A stretch of 64,000 bases of DNA, taken from assembly GCA_948099385.1 (NCBI GenBank), contig CANUEZ040000163.1:7349001-7413000 (forward strand), written 5' to 3'. The notes beneath the pieces are model-generated. The model ran no database searches. It was not told where the DNA came from and was given only the letters and a program-made list of their open reading frames with translations. The DNA comes from Fasciola hepatica (taxonomy: Eukaryota; Platyhelminthes; Trematoda; Plagiorchiida; Fasciolidae). Both the position numbers and the translations under genes were made by a program. This document shows positions 34,916 to 46,800 of the stretch, one piece after another. Within the stretch, counting starts at the first letter, position 1; the number at the start of each line of letters is the position of its first letter.

Positions 34916-37865
34916 CCGGTTCTCTTTCAGTCAGTGCAAAGTTCCGTTGGATTGTATAAGTTTAATTTTGTCTTGCGTGAACGTCATAATATTGATTCAA
35001 AAATAATGTGGATTATTTGATTTTGTAATGTGATCCGAAGCGATGCTGACTATTTTCAGTCTCATAGTAAGAATACAAGCAGAGCTGTGTATAATAATTT
35101 CAGTATCGGTAAAATGATCCTGATTTTTATTACGATGCACACCAAATAACAATAATGATTTGTTTTGTTTGTCTTCCAAGCATACCGAAAAGCTTAGTTC
35201 TTTTAAACATCCATTTCAACTTCAAATAACGAAACAAGCATCCACCAGTGGGGAAGGATGTGCTCTGTCAGAGTATTTCAACAGCACAAAGAAAAACATT
35301 TCTTATCCCTTATGAAGTTTTTCATATCAGTCAATTCCACAGGATAGAACTGGAATAGGAAAAAGGGCTTTTTAACTGTATTGGTAATTCAACGGATCGA
35401 CTGTGTAAGTGCTTAGGAGATCAATGAATACTCAGTTAAACACAGGTGGTTACTATGACAAATTGATCTGTCTTCATGAATATCGGGAAAGTTGCTAAAC
35501 AAGGCCGGGTAAACCTGAGCTCAAATATTGGACAAAAGAAAAACAAATCAGACAAAATCATTTTTGCTCATTATTTGCACATGAGATCTGATCGTCAGGA
35601 ATGAAGATTTTCTATTCGTCGAAAAATTTACTCTGAGAAAAAGGATTTTCACGCATCCCTTTTTCTTACTGAATTCAGAGATACTGAAAAAACATTTGCA
35701 CGTTTGTAAGTTTCACCCCTTTTGAGGTTTACCTAAGTTGATTTTGTTCGCGAACATTGAATTTCCACATTCAGTCATTGCATAACTGTATGTTTTCACG
35801 TGCTTTTCTGCAGTTTTTTGAAGGTTATTATGGGTTTATAACTTCCATCAGTATGTAATTACTATGATTATTGCTACCGTTACGAAATCTATTTTTTGAA
35901 CGGTTTTCGGTTTACTGCACATAGAATTCGTTCTTGCTGAGGCAACTCAGCATTTTTTTTACTAACCATTAGCTCTGTGGGTTGTGTATGCCACTACTAG
36001 CTAAACATGGTATGTAAGGGGTCCGCTTTATTCGTACCCAAGCAGACAAGTAAACAATTGAATTGTCTATCGCAAGCGGAGGCAGTTCATGAAATCGCGG
36101 ATGGTCGGTCCGGGATGCTCAGCTGGCAGCCAATAAACAAGAAGGTGCGACTCACTGCCGAAGTACGACTGGTTGGGAAACTCTGTTCGTAATATGGGTG
36201 AATTCAAGATTATGTGCATGCGTGTCACAAAGTAGTCAGCACTGACTAGACGGTGGATGATCAAATAAGCCTAGACGGAAGGCAGCCAGATGTCCAACTA
36301 ATGGTTGGACCACCGAACACCGTGAATAACGTGTTTTCTCTCCACCGATACTTTGTACAACTATCATGTTGTCAGAAAGTAGCTGCAACAGAAGAAACCT
36401 TCCTGATCACACTAAGTTTTGGACGTTAGGATGGAACTGTTCTGAATGAATCTTACAATGATCTATCACTGCATACTCTCGAAGGAAACAGGATTCTCTG
36501 TGGCTGCTCCATCTTTAACGAGGTGCTACAATCTACCTATATTTCTGCTTTTGTTATCCTTAACGGTCAAGTCGTGGATGGGTATCTGTGAAACATTCAT
36601 CGTTTTGCTCACATTGATGAACGCAGAGTTGTGTTTTTATAGAATTTCTCCGAAGAACGTCTTTCTTAGATTATCTTTTATTCACCGGTGAATTACTTCA
36701 TGAATTATCTTTGAAATAAATAGATAACTTTGTTGAACATTCAGATAGCATCAGGTTACCCGAGATTAACTTGGCTGGTAATAACTCGTTTAAAATCACT
36801 TTGCTAGCTTTGCAGAAGGACCGAAATCAGCAACAACCTGACATACATGAGCTATGGTAAAGTATGCCTCTCACAACACTGATTGGTTCTCAGGCATTTC
36901 ATATGAAGCCGGTTAAATTCTTGTTTATCTTCGAAATCTCGTGTATACCTTATTTTCGTATAAAAACAATCACACCACGAATTGTTATCTCGTTCTCACA
37001 ACCTGGAGGGCTTTGTAATGAAATCTATTCAAGTGTATTTAGATGACATTGTTCACTCTGCTGTTAGCAAGGTATGGAATAAACTTATATGAGTGACTGA
37101 TTGCATAAATTCGCAAAATACTTTGGTTTCGTAGCTAAATTGATAGAGCGCGAGAGGTAACCAACAAAGAAGCGTGTTTTCAAATCTAAATGCAGTTGAC
37201 GACGTTAAAAACCGGACAAAAATAAAAGTCGGTCTCATAATGGCCAAGGAAACACAAATATACAAACAAATACGTTTCAACATTTAGCCTCGACAACTAC
37301 TGGAACGTCCTAATCCATACAGCTCAACTTAGGCTTGTGGACTTGCAAGCCATACTTGTAGAAAGAAACGTGGAATGGACATCCATACCAGTTATTCAGT
37401 AGCAAATAAAACACAAATTACGTGATAAGTTTGTGTAGTCTTGTGTGAAATACCATGCAAGGAACTTCAGTGCCGACATGAGGCCCATCTCCAAGACCCA
37501 ACGCGGATTGACTAGGAATAACGGGACTCACAGGCATGCACCCCGAATTTGAGTCCCTGATAGGGCTTGGCGGATATGCCCTGAAGCTCACGAATCTTAG
37601 CAAACCACGTGATGCAGCTGATTTCCACTGATGAGTTAAGCATTCACTACCTCCACTTAGTTGGGTCACATTCAGCTTAAGACACATCTTCGTTCGCGTT
37701 TTATAGTGTATCCTAACCTGGAACTGATTCTGTCTTGTACACTTTACGTTTTTGACTGTCGTGCGATTTGGAAGAGTCTAAAATAGTTCGTTCTCCTTTT
37801 TTTCTGTTCAATGACATCTTTTAGATCTCAAGCAGAATACCCCCAAGCAGCCAACTGACTCATGA
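34916..37865. other. No gene seen
   Basis: No supportable exon. The minus-strand frame 37687-37418 looks like translated repeat sequence rather than protein. Confidence 0.3.
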
Positions 37866-38133
37866 TGATCTTCAAGAGGGAACCTCATAGATCCTTTCTG
37901 GCCAATGTTGGAGATACAGCAGTACGACGATTTTATCAAAAGTTTGCAAACCATAATACTTGCCACTGTCAAGGTTATAAAAACACTGCATAGCTTTCCT
38001 AATCCTTTAAAACTGAAACGAATCATTTTTCATGGAAAAAAGTTGCGTGCTTTTGGCGAGAGAAACATATTCATGTTATTGGAAGTATCTTGTCTGGTTG
38101 CTCATTCCGCTCAACATCAAGTTGAGTTATCAG

Positions 38134-38400
38134 TCCACCCAATATGTTGATGAATTGAAACAAATCATCACTAGTGTAGCTGTAACGGCCCGATTGGTGA
38201 ACAAACGATTTCAAAACGTTCAGTATGACGTATTTTCTGTAGGGTGCTCCCACTTTCGTGAACGGTACCCAGGAATAGAAAAGGATGATACGGATGTGGC
38301 AGCTGTAAAAGCCGCTCTTGAAAATTATCGTGAATCTTTCTGTGAGTTGCTTGGAGTTATTGACTATTTGGTAAAGTTCATCGCAGACATTCAGCAATAA
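38134..38400 (+). CDS. Candidate terminal exon, unknown protein
   Basis: Eighty-eight codons ending in TAA, starting just after a CAG acceptor at 38131-38133 in phase 0. The peptide begins STQYVDELKQIITSVAV and is charged and helical in character (for example DDTDVAAVKAALENYRE), unlike the Ser/Phe/Cys-rich translations of random sequence around it. Just upstream, 37905-38130 is open in another frame with YDDFIKSLQTIILATVKVI, also plausible protein. So either an exon is preceded by an intron, or a single protein-coding stretch has a one-base shift near 38120, as in a pseudogene or assembly error. I do not recognise the family. Confidence 0.3.
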   Translation, partial: STQYVDELKQIITSVAVTARLVNKRFQNVQYDVFSVGCSHFRERYPGIEKDDTDVAAVKAALENYRESFCELLGVIDYLVKFIADIQQ

Positions 38401-39909
38401 ATCCAACAGCAGTTCACACAAAATGAAAGATTGCCCGAGTTCTTTACTGAAGGCTAGTTATTGTTTCTCTCAGGAAGCACACAACTTCGCTTATTCATAT
38501 TTTTCTGTAAACAAAGGGATGAATATGGTTAATGCGAAAGAATCATGAATCCTAAAATATACTTTTTGCACTGTCTCCAACAAAGGCTAGTAGTTCAGTG
38601 TGAAGAATTTTGAGCTTACCATTAATGGGACTTTGAAGCCTGAACAAAGCGAATAGACCAACCTAGGTCGACTGATATTTCAACCATTTTATCTGTTTCA
38701 GGGTTTAATTGTTTGATTGTAAAAGATTTGGTAACAAAGACAATTGAGTCTACTAGAAGCGGAAATTTGCACAATTTTAAAAATTGCTCCGTAAATATAC
38801 AAACGCAAAACATAAGCCGGAAGCCCGAATAGAACAAACGTACACTGTTCCTTCGTTTGTACTGTGTTGTAACCAGCCTCCGTGAAATTCAGCATAGTGC
38901 CTCGTATGCTTGAAAACAGCTGAGCGTATCTGAATGGCGCATACAAACCACTCAGAATGTACTCTGTTCGACTAATGAGTATTGTAGGAAATTTGTTCCG
39001 TTGTTTTGGTTTAAAACCATTGTGTGTATCCGGTCAAAGTACTGGCCGTTTCAAATTGTCCACAACCTGTTTTGTGTTTAAATGGGATAAGGGGCAGTCA
39101 GCTTCCCTACTTTATTAACTTGATCAAAAGGATACTCAAAAGCATCCGTATATTTTTATCATGAAATCTTATTTCATAAAATGAGGGGTAAACTGGGTGG
39201 ATCAGAAAAATATCAGAGATCGACAATGACTTTTCTGGTAAAATCAAATAAAGAGGTTCCTGTTTCTAGGGTATACTCCTTTGTAAAGAAATGTGATTAA
39301 CGAGCAGAATGTTTAGAGTGATAACATCAGTATAGAAGCACTTGTGGATAATAAGGTCCGGTACCACGAATAAATTACTTCAGACATCCAGCTTTAGGGA
39401 TTTGCATATGCGTGTATGTTCAAAAGTCACGAGAGATCGACAGATAGCATAGCTGATAGTCTGTAACCTGATACACCATTTTATTTGACGACGAACTGAC
39501 AACAAATCATTGGGATGAACTGGGCAAATCAGCAGCTATAAGTGAGCCTAAAAGGTCGAAAGTGTGGACAGTTATTGACATAATAGTTGTAAAAAATGGA
39601 CAGAGTTTGTATTAGATTACACGTAGAAATGAGAACAGGGTTTTGTACGAGGGACTGAGCTGGGAGCGTTGACCTCTTACGGCGATGGCAACCAAAACTG
39701 ACACACTATTTGCGCTACTTGCATTAACCACGCTTTGAAATTTTATACACAATAGCTTTGAACAGTTTGATATGTCATCTGCGAAATTCTCCGCTGAGTA
39801 ACCTAGGTGTTGCTAACGTTGTGCTGAATGCGGTTTAGGGTTTAACTACACGCCCAGGGTTGATCAATTGTAGCAGGTTGGCTACATGGATGTTTCGAAC
39901 CGTATTTTT
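38401..39909. other. No gene seen
   Basis: Nothing supportable. Confidence 0.3.
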
Positions 39910-40351
39910 TGTAACAAGAAGGACAAAAATAGCGAAGACACTTGTATTTCGACGGTCAAAAATGTCAAATTCATGGAACACATGAAATCGTTTATATAGC
40001 CTCTTTTCTAAACCGTGCTACAGAAACATTGACCTTATGGCTGCCTGAGCATTTTGGCTGCATACTGGCCAGTTGTCTGTGACCATAGCTTGATTCTTTG
40101 GCGCAATTTTCCCGTTTGGCTGGTCCGATTGCTCCAGTTGATAGCTTGATAGGTAGCCCTTTACCTGGGCTATCTTCTCGGCTCCCGAAGATCCCGTTGA
40201 GTTTCCTTTGCTAGCCCAAATGTCTCTTTTTGTTAGTTGTTGGATACTTCCGAAATATCCGGCATCCGTTCCTTTGTCTGTGACTCTCGATCGGTTGGTC
40301 TGATCGGTTTGATATCCGTGTCATCTTGTTGTTTCAGCATTCCCCGCTACA
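39910..40351 (-). mobile_element. Solo LTR, copy 1
   Basis: A 442-bp unit that, on the minus strand, begins TGTAGCGGGGAATGCTG and ends GTTACA, so the termini form the inverted TGTARC/GYTACA expected of an LTR. It matches 53972-54388 along its whole length by eye, with moderate divergence. A TATA-box-like TATATAAA lies at 39991-39998 on the minus strand, about 350 bases into the repeat, as expected for a U3 promoter. No coding sequence lies beside it, so it is a solo LTR left by recombination. No target duplication survives. Confidence 0.6.
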
Positions 40352-42854
40352 CTGTGAGAAGAGAGGTCGGACAGTATAGAGACTTCTTTAGAAGGGTGCC
40401 TCCTCGTGTGTCCATTACACTCAGCACTATAGTGGCAAGTAAACTGGTACAAAAACATACTACTTACGTAATACTTGTTTGCTTTATCGGTATTTTCTGT
40501 GCAATAATAGGAATATTTCTCGATCTGAAATTCGTGATGGTGTCGCTCTGCAATTGGAATTTTTGTGCTTTGCTTTATTTCGGTCGAAACCCAATCCTTA
40601 TAAGTCAGTCACGTCAGATTTAAACCATGTTGAACCCGGAACCCGCTTCGACGGAACAAGCAGAGAATAAAAATTACAAAATGACTCCATTTAAGACTGG
40701 TTGACTGGACGAGGATACAATTGCGGTTGGTTGGCAATAACAGAGAACTTCTCCGGAGTAAAGTTCTCGTAGGCCTTATCGCAAGCAGAAAGAAATGCGT
40801 GGCTTATGCAGTTTTGCGTTGATTGAACCAGACAATTTGTAGATGCAGGGCATTAGCGGCCTCTAAAACAATCCAGCTCCACTTCCATACTGTAAACGGA
40901 AGATTGGTCATCAAGCTACTTCCGGTAATAGATGGCATTCCAATTACCTGCCCACAGGAAGGGTGATTATATACATCCTTCTCGCTACATTATTTTATTG
41001 TATCCATCAAAATATGACGTGATGCTCTTTAAGTGAGATCATCATTGTGCTAAAGAAGGTTCCATTGCAGTTTGTTTCTCGGCTGGATGTTTTTACCCCT
41101 TATGGGCTGATTTGTAAATATTCATGTATCCTTCTACGATCGATTCCATCCAAAAGTCGTTTCATCACTTCAGATGTCTCCAATACAAGTGGGTGCAAAC
41201 ACTACGTCTCAGTTTTTGAAACCCCAATCTCGACAATTACTTGTCCTTAAAGAAATCCGAAATTCCGAATAACAGAAATAATTCAACAAACTAACTTATG
41301 TATCAGCGTATGAGAGCATTCCAAGAGAGAATTCTCAAAAAAGAGAGGTAATGTTCCCTTATTCCGGGGCTGAGTGTAGTGCATTGATATGGTATACTCT
41401 GTGCACTCAAAGGTTTAACATAGCATTGAAGATAGCCAGTCATGGTGGATCGGAGATGTAAATTGTGTAACGATCAAGTCGGATGGGATAGGAACACGGG
41501 TAGCAGCAAATTGCTGTTTATTTCAAGTAAGACAGTCAATGGTGGATTCCAGTAATATGAGAGACTGACATTGCTCAACCAAAACTCGAGTCCTGGAAGG
41601 GACGAATTCATGATCAAATCAAAGCTTTAAATAGATGGTGGACCTAATCAGGGTGGCTATTTCCAATTAATACTTATTTTTTAACCTCAACCATCTACAT
41701 ATACTAGAACATTTTTACAGAATATTAGGTGGGATAAGTCCTTTTAGTGAAGGGATCTGCATCTAGTTAAGTTAGTTTTCGTGGTATAATTTGTTCACAC
41801 TTTTTATTAACTGCATGAGATTTCGGTAGCACTGCTTTTCGTATAGGTATTCCTTACTTGTTTATCAGATTTCGATATCTCTCAACCTGTACTATGTTTG
41901 ATGATAATATTATCCTAAGTCTCGAACGGCCAAAACTCGGGGATCATGTGACACATACAACTGGTTGCTTATCATCAACGGTTCATGTGTGACAAATTGT
42001 CTTCATGTGATTCGTACCTTTAATGGTCATCCCTGGTGACGTTGTACTCTACGGATAGTCTCAACTTGACAGAGGAAAGAGTACCGCGGCTCCCCTGCAT
42101 GTTGTGGATCTTGTTTATTGAACATAGGTTCACAATCCATGCATAATATGATGACTATGTTGTAAGAAGTCAATGTTACTTTGGCACTGAGGCGGTCGAT
42201 TTGATTGCAAACTTTCATTACTTGTGACGTTACATCATCGGTGAAAGAATGGGTGCTGAGGGGGCCGGCTCACATCTGTTCTGTTGAATGAGTGGTTTCT
42301 CATCTGAACTTGATAGTTGATTGGTTTTCACTTGTGCATATCACGTGAGTTAACGAGACAGACGGACAAAAGCGGTAGTTTGATCTAGTCATTTTGTTTT
42401 CGTCAAGTCATCGATCAGATTACTCTCACAGTTTGCCTTTTGTGGACAAACGGAGAATGAGCAAACAAAACAATTGTACAATCATGGTACCTGATATCTA
42501 CCTCGTGTTTACCAACGTCAAGCAGATAACAGATATTCTCACAGAGTTCAGCAGTGAATTCAAATCGAATCTTTCTCCGGTTTTGTGTGATTTATCCTAA
42601 AGTGCCAGCTTGTGTGATTTGTTGTGGAGTATCAACGAACAGCTCACCAGTGAAAACCATGGGAGTAGCTGTTTCACCGGGTTATTTTAACTATTTGTAT
42701 GGCCAACAGGAGTACGCGATGAATAATATGCCGGTGGGCATGATGCAGAATATCCATCCCTTTTGGATGAATAAATTCACATTTTTACTTGAATTTGTCT
42801 TAGTTTGACTTGTGTGAAATGCTCGGCAATGCACACCTGCCAAGCCCACGCTAG
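40352..42854. other. No gene seen
   Basis: Nothing supportable; the plus-strand frame starting at 40237 is mostly LTR sequence read through. Confidence 0.3.
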
Positions 42855-42912
42855 GCCAGGAACCCAGGGTGGACACTTGTGAATCGAGGCCCTCGACCAC
42901 CGGGCCATCCCG
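42855..42912 (-). repeat. tRNA-like SINE head (family C-like)
   Basis: The minus strand starts GGGATGGCCCGGTGGTCGAG, an A-box-like sequence close to the one near 60660, and has a weak B box (GGGTTCCTGGCC). Only the head is recognisable. Confidence 0.35.
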
Positions 42913-43449
42913 TTTGACTCAAAATGGTTTACTATACACAAGCGCAACATGATAAAGAACCTTCCAAAGAGCTTAACAATCATTTGTTCGCATAGAGATC
43001 CATGAATATGATGAAAGACTGATCTATAGGGGTTCCAGTGAAAAGAAGGCTTTCCCTTACTAGGAAAAACCTGTACAGTTTGGCTAATACATCAGTGTAC
43101 GTGGTAAGAGATTTGACTTAAATGAAGTATGTTCTACTATACAGTATATCATTTTAGAGTGCTTCGCGTCCCTAGTGATGGCTTGAGATCCAAGTGTCAC
43201 CAATTAGTGAAACCAAGGGAAAAATAATAAAACTGTGTCAGCATAAATAGTAAGAGTTTGAGTTCGTTCCACAAATGAGTCGCTATGCGGTATCAACACT
43301 CAATTTACCAGTAAAAAATGGAAAAACATCGCTTACATCATAAAAAAGATGGGAAATCGAAAAACATTCAACGATACAATTCATTTTTCTATTAGGTTCC
43401 ACGTGGTGATAATGCGCAGATGGTAAATAAGGCCTCAAGGCTTCTAAGC

Positions 43450-43862
43450 CATGAGAAATACTTCAAAGCGCAGACAAACTTTGACCACTAGGTCGTGGAC
43501 GAACTCAGTGGCTTGCGGTTGAGTGACTCAAAGCCATTACCCACTATCTCCAAGTTCTAAGATATGAATCTCATCACGGCTGGCCACTTCGGCGGTCGAC
43601 AGGAATCCGCTGTTGCCCTACTTGGGACCATGCCTGATCTATCGGGGTCTTACATGGTTCACTGCTCCACATCTCACAGTAAGACTGCAGGCTGTCCCTT
43701 ATCGCTTTATTCCTTCCGCTGCAAGCATGTGCAAACACGCAATAAAGACAAATTTAGATTTTGTCTATTTCAAGACATCTAAAACTGTGTAGTTCTTAAC
43801 TATCAATTCCACACAAGCCCTTGATTCATATTTTAGGGGCAATTTTTGTGTTTTACTGCGGA
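43450..43862 (+). repeat. Unnamed ~420-bp dispersed repeat, copy 2
   Basis: Second copy of the 29985-30421 repeat in the same orientation, 13.5 kb away. It keeps TTGACCACT, GGTTGAGTGACT, TGATCTATCGGGGTCTTA and TCCACACAAG-type blocks in order. Different small deletions in each copy mean they are independent dispersed insertions rather than a recent segmental duplication. Confidence 0.75.
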
Positions 43863-46800
43863 GAAATAATCGAGTTTTTTCGTATAGTTTGTGATGGAAA
43901 CCAATACAGTTTCGTTTTGTTAGACATTCGCTAATCTCATTGTCAACAATTTTAATTCCATCACAGAGGTTTGTGAGATTCACGAAGGATGGATGCCGAA
44001 AAATCACTTGTAGATTTTAAATAAAGTGCAGGATTTTGCTTTATGATAGTGTTTCGTTTTGAATTTTATTCGAGGACTCAATTCGGGGTTATTCATCACT
44101 GAAAAATAGAAAATGACACGCCTGTATTCTTTTGGATCATTTCTGAACTGCACCAGTTGCGATTTTAGAATATGCGTGCAATGCTCACACTTCAGTGTTT
44201 ACAGAAGCCAAAATATTTAGAAGGAAAGGATCGATGTTGCTATCTTACAGTGGTGATCGAGTTTGCGTGCTACGATGACCCCAAGGGATATATACACTGG
44301 AATTCAAAGTGCTCCTTAGAGCCTGTCTTATCAGCTACGCCGTGAGTGAGCATCCAGACAAAAGCAACGAGGCATTACCAAAAGGCGTGGTGGGTTCTTC
44401 ACCCGGCAGCGAACCCTCTATATAAAAACAACAGAAGCACATAGATAGCAACGTCTTGTGCACGAATATGGCTTTCTACTAACTGAGGCTATCGCCTTTT
44501 GCCTCTTGCTGAGCTATCGTGAGTAGACTAAGGTTAACAAGAACGTCTTGAGAATCTTGGACTGCCAAACCACCATCCAAAAGGAGTACGAACCGCTCGT
44601 TTGGTCACCAGCTCCCAACAGACGAACTTCTTTTTGCCGGACATGTAGCACTTGGTTGTGCACGAGCTAGGATTGCTTCCCCGACCAGAAAGCCGAGTGA
44701 ATCTGAGGGCGACACTTCGTACCTTATTCCCAATACTCTTCATGGACAGTTCCTCCAAAGAAACCGCCTATGGGCAGGTACTTTTGAGACATTCATGTAC
44801 CCGGCTCGGCCTCTCGCTGGAGATAGCCTCACAGATGAAGAGATCACCCACATAGGTGCAGCAAATATCATTGGCTTACAAACTTCCATAACAGACGTGT
44901 AGGTACCGCCGTTTGGACTTGAAGTACTGGGATTGGTCTTGTAGAATAGATTGGTTGAAATAAATTATACAGAGCTACTATGAAATGTCCCCAGCACGAG
45001 TTTTGGGTTTCGTCAAAAGCAGCTCAAACCTTCCAATGATCGATGTGGTAAAAAGTATCAAAACGAAACTTTATTTTTCAGTTCTTAGTTTTAGATAGCA
45101 TCGGATTCAATGGACAGTCAGTTTAACTTTTGTTTCCCCTCAAATTTTTCCGGTAGAACTTTTCCATTTCTATAACGCATACTCCAAGGAACTGCACAGT
45201 AGACGTCTGACTATCAGCGGGCCTTTTGAAATCCTTTGAAAGTTTCGAATCATTAAAACCTGTGCTAGCGCTACTGATACATCCAGAAGGGATTTGTGCA
45301 AAAGATTCTTCACAGTTCTGTTCTTTCTTGAATTGCCTTAGGTGTCTCTCTGTTGATCACGTCAACAGATTGGGAGTACATTTTTAATCAGTTTCTCTTT
45401 TACTAGTTTGAATACGGAATCTGTACTTCCTTGTATATCCTATGCACATACAAGAAGAGGAAGGATGTTAAAGGAGCTTTAATGTTTCATTTTATCCTGT
45501 TTCATTGAATCAGTCAGTAATGGTAACTAGAATAATAAGATTTAGCATGTCCTACAGATACGTTAATGCTAATATATTTCAAGAAAGGGCTCACTGCCAA
45601 ATGGCAGCTGCCGAACGGGAAAGTGGTCGGTGAAAGCGACTGAATTTGAACCGGAGACTTCCAAATTCCAGGTTCATCTTGAAGACCGTTTCACACTGCC
45701 ACCCTTGTTACTGTACGAATTTTCATTGAAGCGCAAACCCTTCTTCATGTAACTTCAGTTAACCGACACAACATCAGAGCTAATCAAGTCCCATTCAAAA
45801 ATTTATAGAATGGTGGAATTTATTTTGATGGGCGCAGTAAGTTGATGAACCGAATGTATAACGCTTTTGCACTCCCGAAAATCCGGGAATATTGATATTC
45901 GAACACTTTATTAACTCCGTGCGTTGAATATTATCATTTGGCGTACCGCTTTTCCAGTTCAACGCCCTGCAATGTTCTGTTTGCGCTCACAGTTTGCTGA
46001 TAAAGAATTGATTCCCATGATACGTACGCAAAGCACAAACCAAATAACTTACCCTATTTCATAACAAACGGTTTCAACGAATTGGTTTATAAGTTTATCC
46101 GGATAGAAGAGTTTTTTTTACCGAAAAATGAAGTTCAAAAGAGATTAGATCCTTCAGAATAAGTAAAATTTTAAGAACGCAGTTGATAAAATACTGAGAC
46201 TACATTTTGTATACAGTCAAGTTGGTCCAATTAGAAACGTGCAGGTTGAAAAATATCCTCATTTTCATGTTTGTCTTTTACTGCATGTAATTGATTTATC
46301 AGAATAATTCTCATCGATTTTACTGTCTTTCTGAAGCCGTAGTTGACAGCAAGTAGTGCTGCTCTAATTCACTTTGACTCACAAAAGTGGCCAAAAGCCG
46401 TTCTTGTACATGAGAGCATAAAGGAAGAACTATATGCTTTTATATCAAAAATAACTAAATGGTGGTAGCCAAGCTCTGAAACAATAACTTGTTTAGCCTG
46501 CTTCAGTGTGGCTGGTAATTTTGCTCAGAATTAGGACGAAACCGTTTTTTTGCCACCAATGTTAGGCCAAAACGAAACAAAGTTTATTTATAATTGAATT
46601 GCTCAGATATAAGTAGGAACACACCGTTCATGTACATCAACAATTCTTGGGTGGGTACTTATTCTTTAGGATCTTTCACCATCTCTTCGGCATAGAGTCC
46701 ATCAAGTTGCTAAGGAAATCCGTTCCTATCTCATGCTCCATCACATGTTCCATTTTTAACACCACTTGACAGTGCGCATTCTCCCTTTGGAACGGGACAT

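Noticed and set aside
40237..40623. 128-codon plus-strand frame
   Set aside because: Its first third is solo-LTR sequence and the rest has no motif; no splice signals.
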